64,000 nt of DNA from Dastarcus helophoroides (Eukaryota > Arthropoda > Insecta > Coleoptera > Bothrideridae), in the NCBI GenBank assembly GCA_028583605.1, contig CM053331.1, forward strand, positions 18,212,857 to 18,276,856. The letters are read 5' to 3'. Shown here piece by piece: positions 61,355-64,000 of this stretch; position 1 is the stretch's first letter; every line of letters starts with the position of its first letter. A model generated the notes under the pieces. That model did not search any database and was not told where the DNA came from. It worked only from the letters and a program-made list of their open reading frames with translations. A program made the position numbers and the translations under genes.

Positions 61355-61765
61355 TTCATTATCAAGCCCTATTCTGTCAGTAACTTCAACGCCAATCAAA
61401 GAAAACCTGATAGAATAAGAAAATAAGAAAACGAAGAAAACAGGAGGAGATAAAGAAAAAGAGAAGACATGGAAAGGTAAAGGTCGGGGAAAAAAGACTA
61501 CAATGCAGAAGAAGGGTCTTGAAAAGGCAAAACGCGAAGTATTACAAGAAACGAACGAAACTTCTGTATCAGATGTTGGCACTGATGACTTATGCCAGAA
61601 CGATGAGGATGATGACACAGAAGATGCTCGAAACAGATGCCTAGTATGCAACGATTTTGGAAGAAACAACGAGATGTGGTTCAGATGCACCTCATGTGGG
61701 CTATAGGCTCACACGGAATGCACTGGATGGGACTCAGCTGAAGGTTATGTCTGCGATATGTGCTA
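61355..61765 (+). pseudogene. pogo-like transposase C-terminal Cys-rich tail
   Basis: After a Lys-rich acidic linker (KTTMQKKGLEKAKREVLQE and a DDEDDD-like run) comes a zinc-binding tail. It reads CLVCNDFGRNNEMWFRCTSC, then stop at the Trp position, then AHTECTGW and GYVCDMC. This Cys/His pattern closes many insect pogo/jerky-type transposases. The catalytic domain is absent. Downstream, GGGTGACCACCATTATCCCC near 61794 may be a piece of the element's end. Confidence 0.7.
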
Positions 61766-61829
61766 GATTTTCTTTAACTCCGATTGCCCCCAGGGTGACC
61801 ACCATTATCCCCATGTTGATGTAATGGGA

Positions 61830-63233
61830 GTCAAATCTGTTTCTTTTTTAACCTTTATAAAATCCAAAGTTGATTGCCAAAGTGACTGATGTTTGAAGGC
61901 GTTTGCAATAAATAGTTTGTTTATGATTAAAATCTTATTTGAGTTCTCGCTTAAGTGACCCCTATAACCCTCTTTTACCCTACCCTTTAACATTTGCGTA
62001 CATTTTGTGACTGGATCGAAAAATATCGACAAACTGGATTGGAAAAATAGATGTTCCAGTAAAATGATAAAATTACCCGAAGGATATTCCTTTTCCAATT
62101 GTTAATCTTTGAACTACTTTGCGTAAGAGCACTTGAGTGGAAAAAATGCCTCCAGAAAGACAAAGTGCTCCAAACACATAGTTTAGAATAATGCGTAATT
62201 ATAGGTGTTAAAAGACTTTTTGTAATAATTTAAATATCATAGCAAAAATTTTTTAGTAAAAACATTGTGTTTATTTTAATTATTACACGAAAAAAACCTT
62301 TATGTTACACAATATCAAATTTCACATTTACTGTTAATCAAAAAATATAAATAAATAGATAAATAAAAACAAATCTATCAGGCAAATTCTTTTAAAAATG
62401 TAATGGCAAAATCTAGTGTTAAATATTTTCCTTACAACTCTGGGTAAATTAAGCAGTCCCAATTTTCGTAATTCCTTTGTTGCAAAAATATACTGAGGAG
62501 AACAATTTCCCATGAAGGAAGAAAAGCTACTTAAAGATAGTTGCTTATACTTCTTATCGTAAAAATAAAATGCTGCATTATTTTTCTCTCCCGAAAATGG
62601 GTTATATTAAAGAAGACGTTCGTTGTTTTAAATCGTCTATCTTTTGAAAAAATTAAAGACTTTAGCTAGATTCGCGCTAACGGTGAAAGCAATAGCTCGT
62701 TACCGAATGATGTAATTTGAACATTGTCTATCTATATAGAGAAAAAATTTTTAAATTACTGGGATTTATTGTCGTAAAAACGTACAAATTTTACAATGGA
62801 AAATATTGAGAGGCATTAAATTAATTAAATTGTCAATAAGTGTTTTTCTTGCTAATTGCCATTTAATGCCTATTTTAGAGTATTTTGCCTTTTTAGTGCC
62901 TTTTTTTAGCTATTCGTTTTTACCTAATTTAACATTTTTTCACCTTTTTACCTTATTTGACAGTGCCCAAAATCCGGTCTCTATGTTGTTTTAATACTTC
63001 CGGTCGTGGCAATTGTTTTTTCCCGCAGAACTTTGGACACTGGTATGTAAAACTATAATAAATTCTTAAAAATGTTCTGCAACTAGCACAATCTGTTAAA
63101 TATACTGCAGCTGGGTCATGTATTAAGTTATGTGTGCCTGTCTTCTTGTGATTATTTAGTGCTCTTTATGTCTTTTTGCTTCTTTTCTAAATCGGAAAAG
63201 TTTTTTCGCACAAGTGTTCAAAAGTAAATATAG
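61830..63233. other. no gene recognised
   Basis: AT-rich sequence. Open stretches at 62098-61805 (minus) and 62806-62994 (plus) lack motifs. Confidence 0.35.
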
Positions 63234-63380
63234 CAGCATTTCTCAAACTTTTTTTGCCCTGGCCCGGTTATTTTTAATATTTAATATGTATAAGAACTGA
63301 TCGTTTGTATGACAATTCTGCAACCTGGTATTTTATTATGGCCCAGTGCCAGGTCGGGGCTCACTATTTAGGAAACACCG
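63234..63380. mobile_element. short hAT-type MITE
   Basis: CAGCATTTCTCAAACTTTTT at the left faces the complement of CGGTGTTTCCTAAATAGTG at the right, with GGCCC words inside each. This is the TTCTCAAAC..GGCCC layout of hAT-derived MITEs. No clean duplication is left. Confidence 0.5.
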
Positions 63381-64000
63381 ATATATTAGCAATATCCATT
63401 CTTATCAAATAGAAAGCTGTACAGACAAAATTAGAAAGTTTTTTTTTGGTCGTTGATTATTATGTAATATTGTTTCCAAACATAAAACATATTCGAATAG
63501 TCATAAATTATTTATTTATATTACTATCTGAACGGTTATTTATTTTAGTTTTCCTGAGAATTGCAGAGGTATTTATGCAAGTAATCCATGCAAAAACAAT
63601 ATTTAACAGTAAAGATTTTTCGAATTTTTCAATATCATTCATTGTTAATTTACAAAACTCTTCATTGCGACATGCTCCAAATAATCCAAAAATTGATGCA
63701 ACTTTTTAGTACTTATTTGGTATCTGGAGCTTCATTCAAACCAAAAATATATTTTATCCACTAGACTCTTTATTTCATACCAACACATTGTTTTCGCGAT
63801 TTCTGGCTCAATAAATCTGAGTTGATGTATTTGCTCTTTCCTTAATATCTGGTGGAATAATAAAATTCCTTTAGTTTCCAATCTTTTCTTCAAAATCCAT
63901 GTTTATTAACAATAAAATTTACAATATTTTGGGACAGGTTACTAATAAACAGTAAACAACTTACAACTGTTTTACTTAGCTACACTTTATCCAGTACCTG
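63381..64000. other. no gene recognised
   Basis: An open stretch at 63446-63709 has no family motif; otherwise AT-rich sequence to the window end. Confidence 0.35.

Overview
The window is AT-rich eukaryotic nuclear DNA, most likely from an insect. The basis is GT-AG introns, AATAAA poly(A) signals, a TCAGT-type initiator, and the mix of mobile elements: piggyBac, mariner and mariner-like, hAT, MULE, CR1/Jockey-type LINE, gypsy-type LTR and Penelope-like. The species cannot be named from this sequence. No bacterial, rRNA, tRNA or CRISPR feature was seen.

Two host protein genes are supported, both on the minus strand. The first spans about 33 kb in three exons (35801-35709, 10872-10817, 3785-2501). 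All three join in phase to give a 477-residue protein with a possible acylated N-terminus (MGNKFC), a Cys/His-rich patch and Pro-rich motifs. I do not recognise its family. Its introns of about 24.8 kb and 7.0 kb are filled with repeats. The second, at 59378-58599, is an intronless 259-residue probable secreted protein with a TATA box upstream and AATAAA downstream.

Region by region: 1-0.9 kb, decayed Penelope-like element (PLE). 2.5-35.8 kb, gene 1. Its introns hold foldback elements (4.3-7.1, 8.3-9.2, 12.4-12.9, 18.0-19.3, 28.5-29.3 kb), a mariner-like copy (14.6-15.75 kb), a mariner split by a LINE (19.7-24.1 kb), a piggyBac with TTAA duplications (25.2-27.2 kb), LINE scraps (32 kb) and degenerate AT-rich repeats (13.4-14.1 and 32.7-34.1 kb). 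36.5-57.8 kb is an intergenic graveyard: a hAT with perfect 8-bp duplications, PLE tails, two solo LTRs both flanked by GTAT, a deleted gypsy, a MULE (Mutator), a 1.8-kb foldback with a nested MITE, another mariner-like transposase, a PLE with inverted ends and a 5'-truncated LINE. 58.5-59.5 kb, gene 2. 60-64 kb, a mariner-like fragment split by an 0.8-kb insertion, a pogo-like C-terminus and a hAT-type MITE.

No intact autonomous transposase or polymerase was found; every one has stops, frameshifts or deletions. The most useful results are the reconstructed three-exon gene with a decayed tandem copy of its 56-bp exon, the nested insertion order, and the shared GTAT target of the two solo LTRs.
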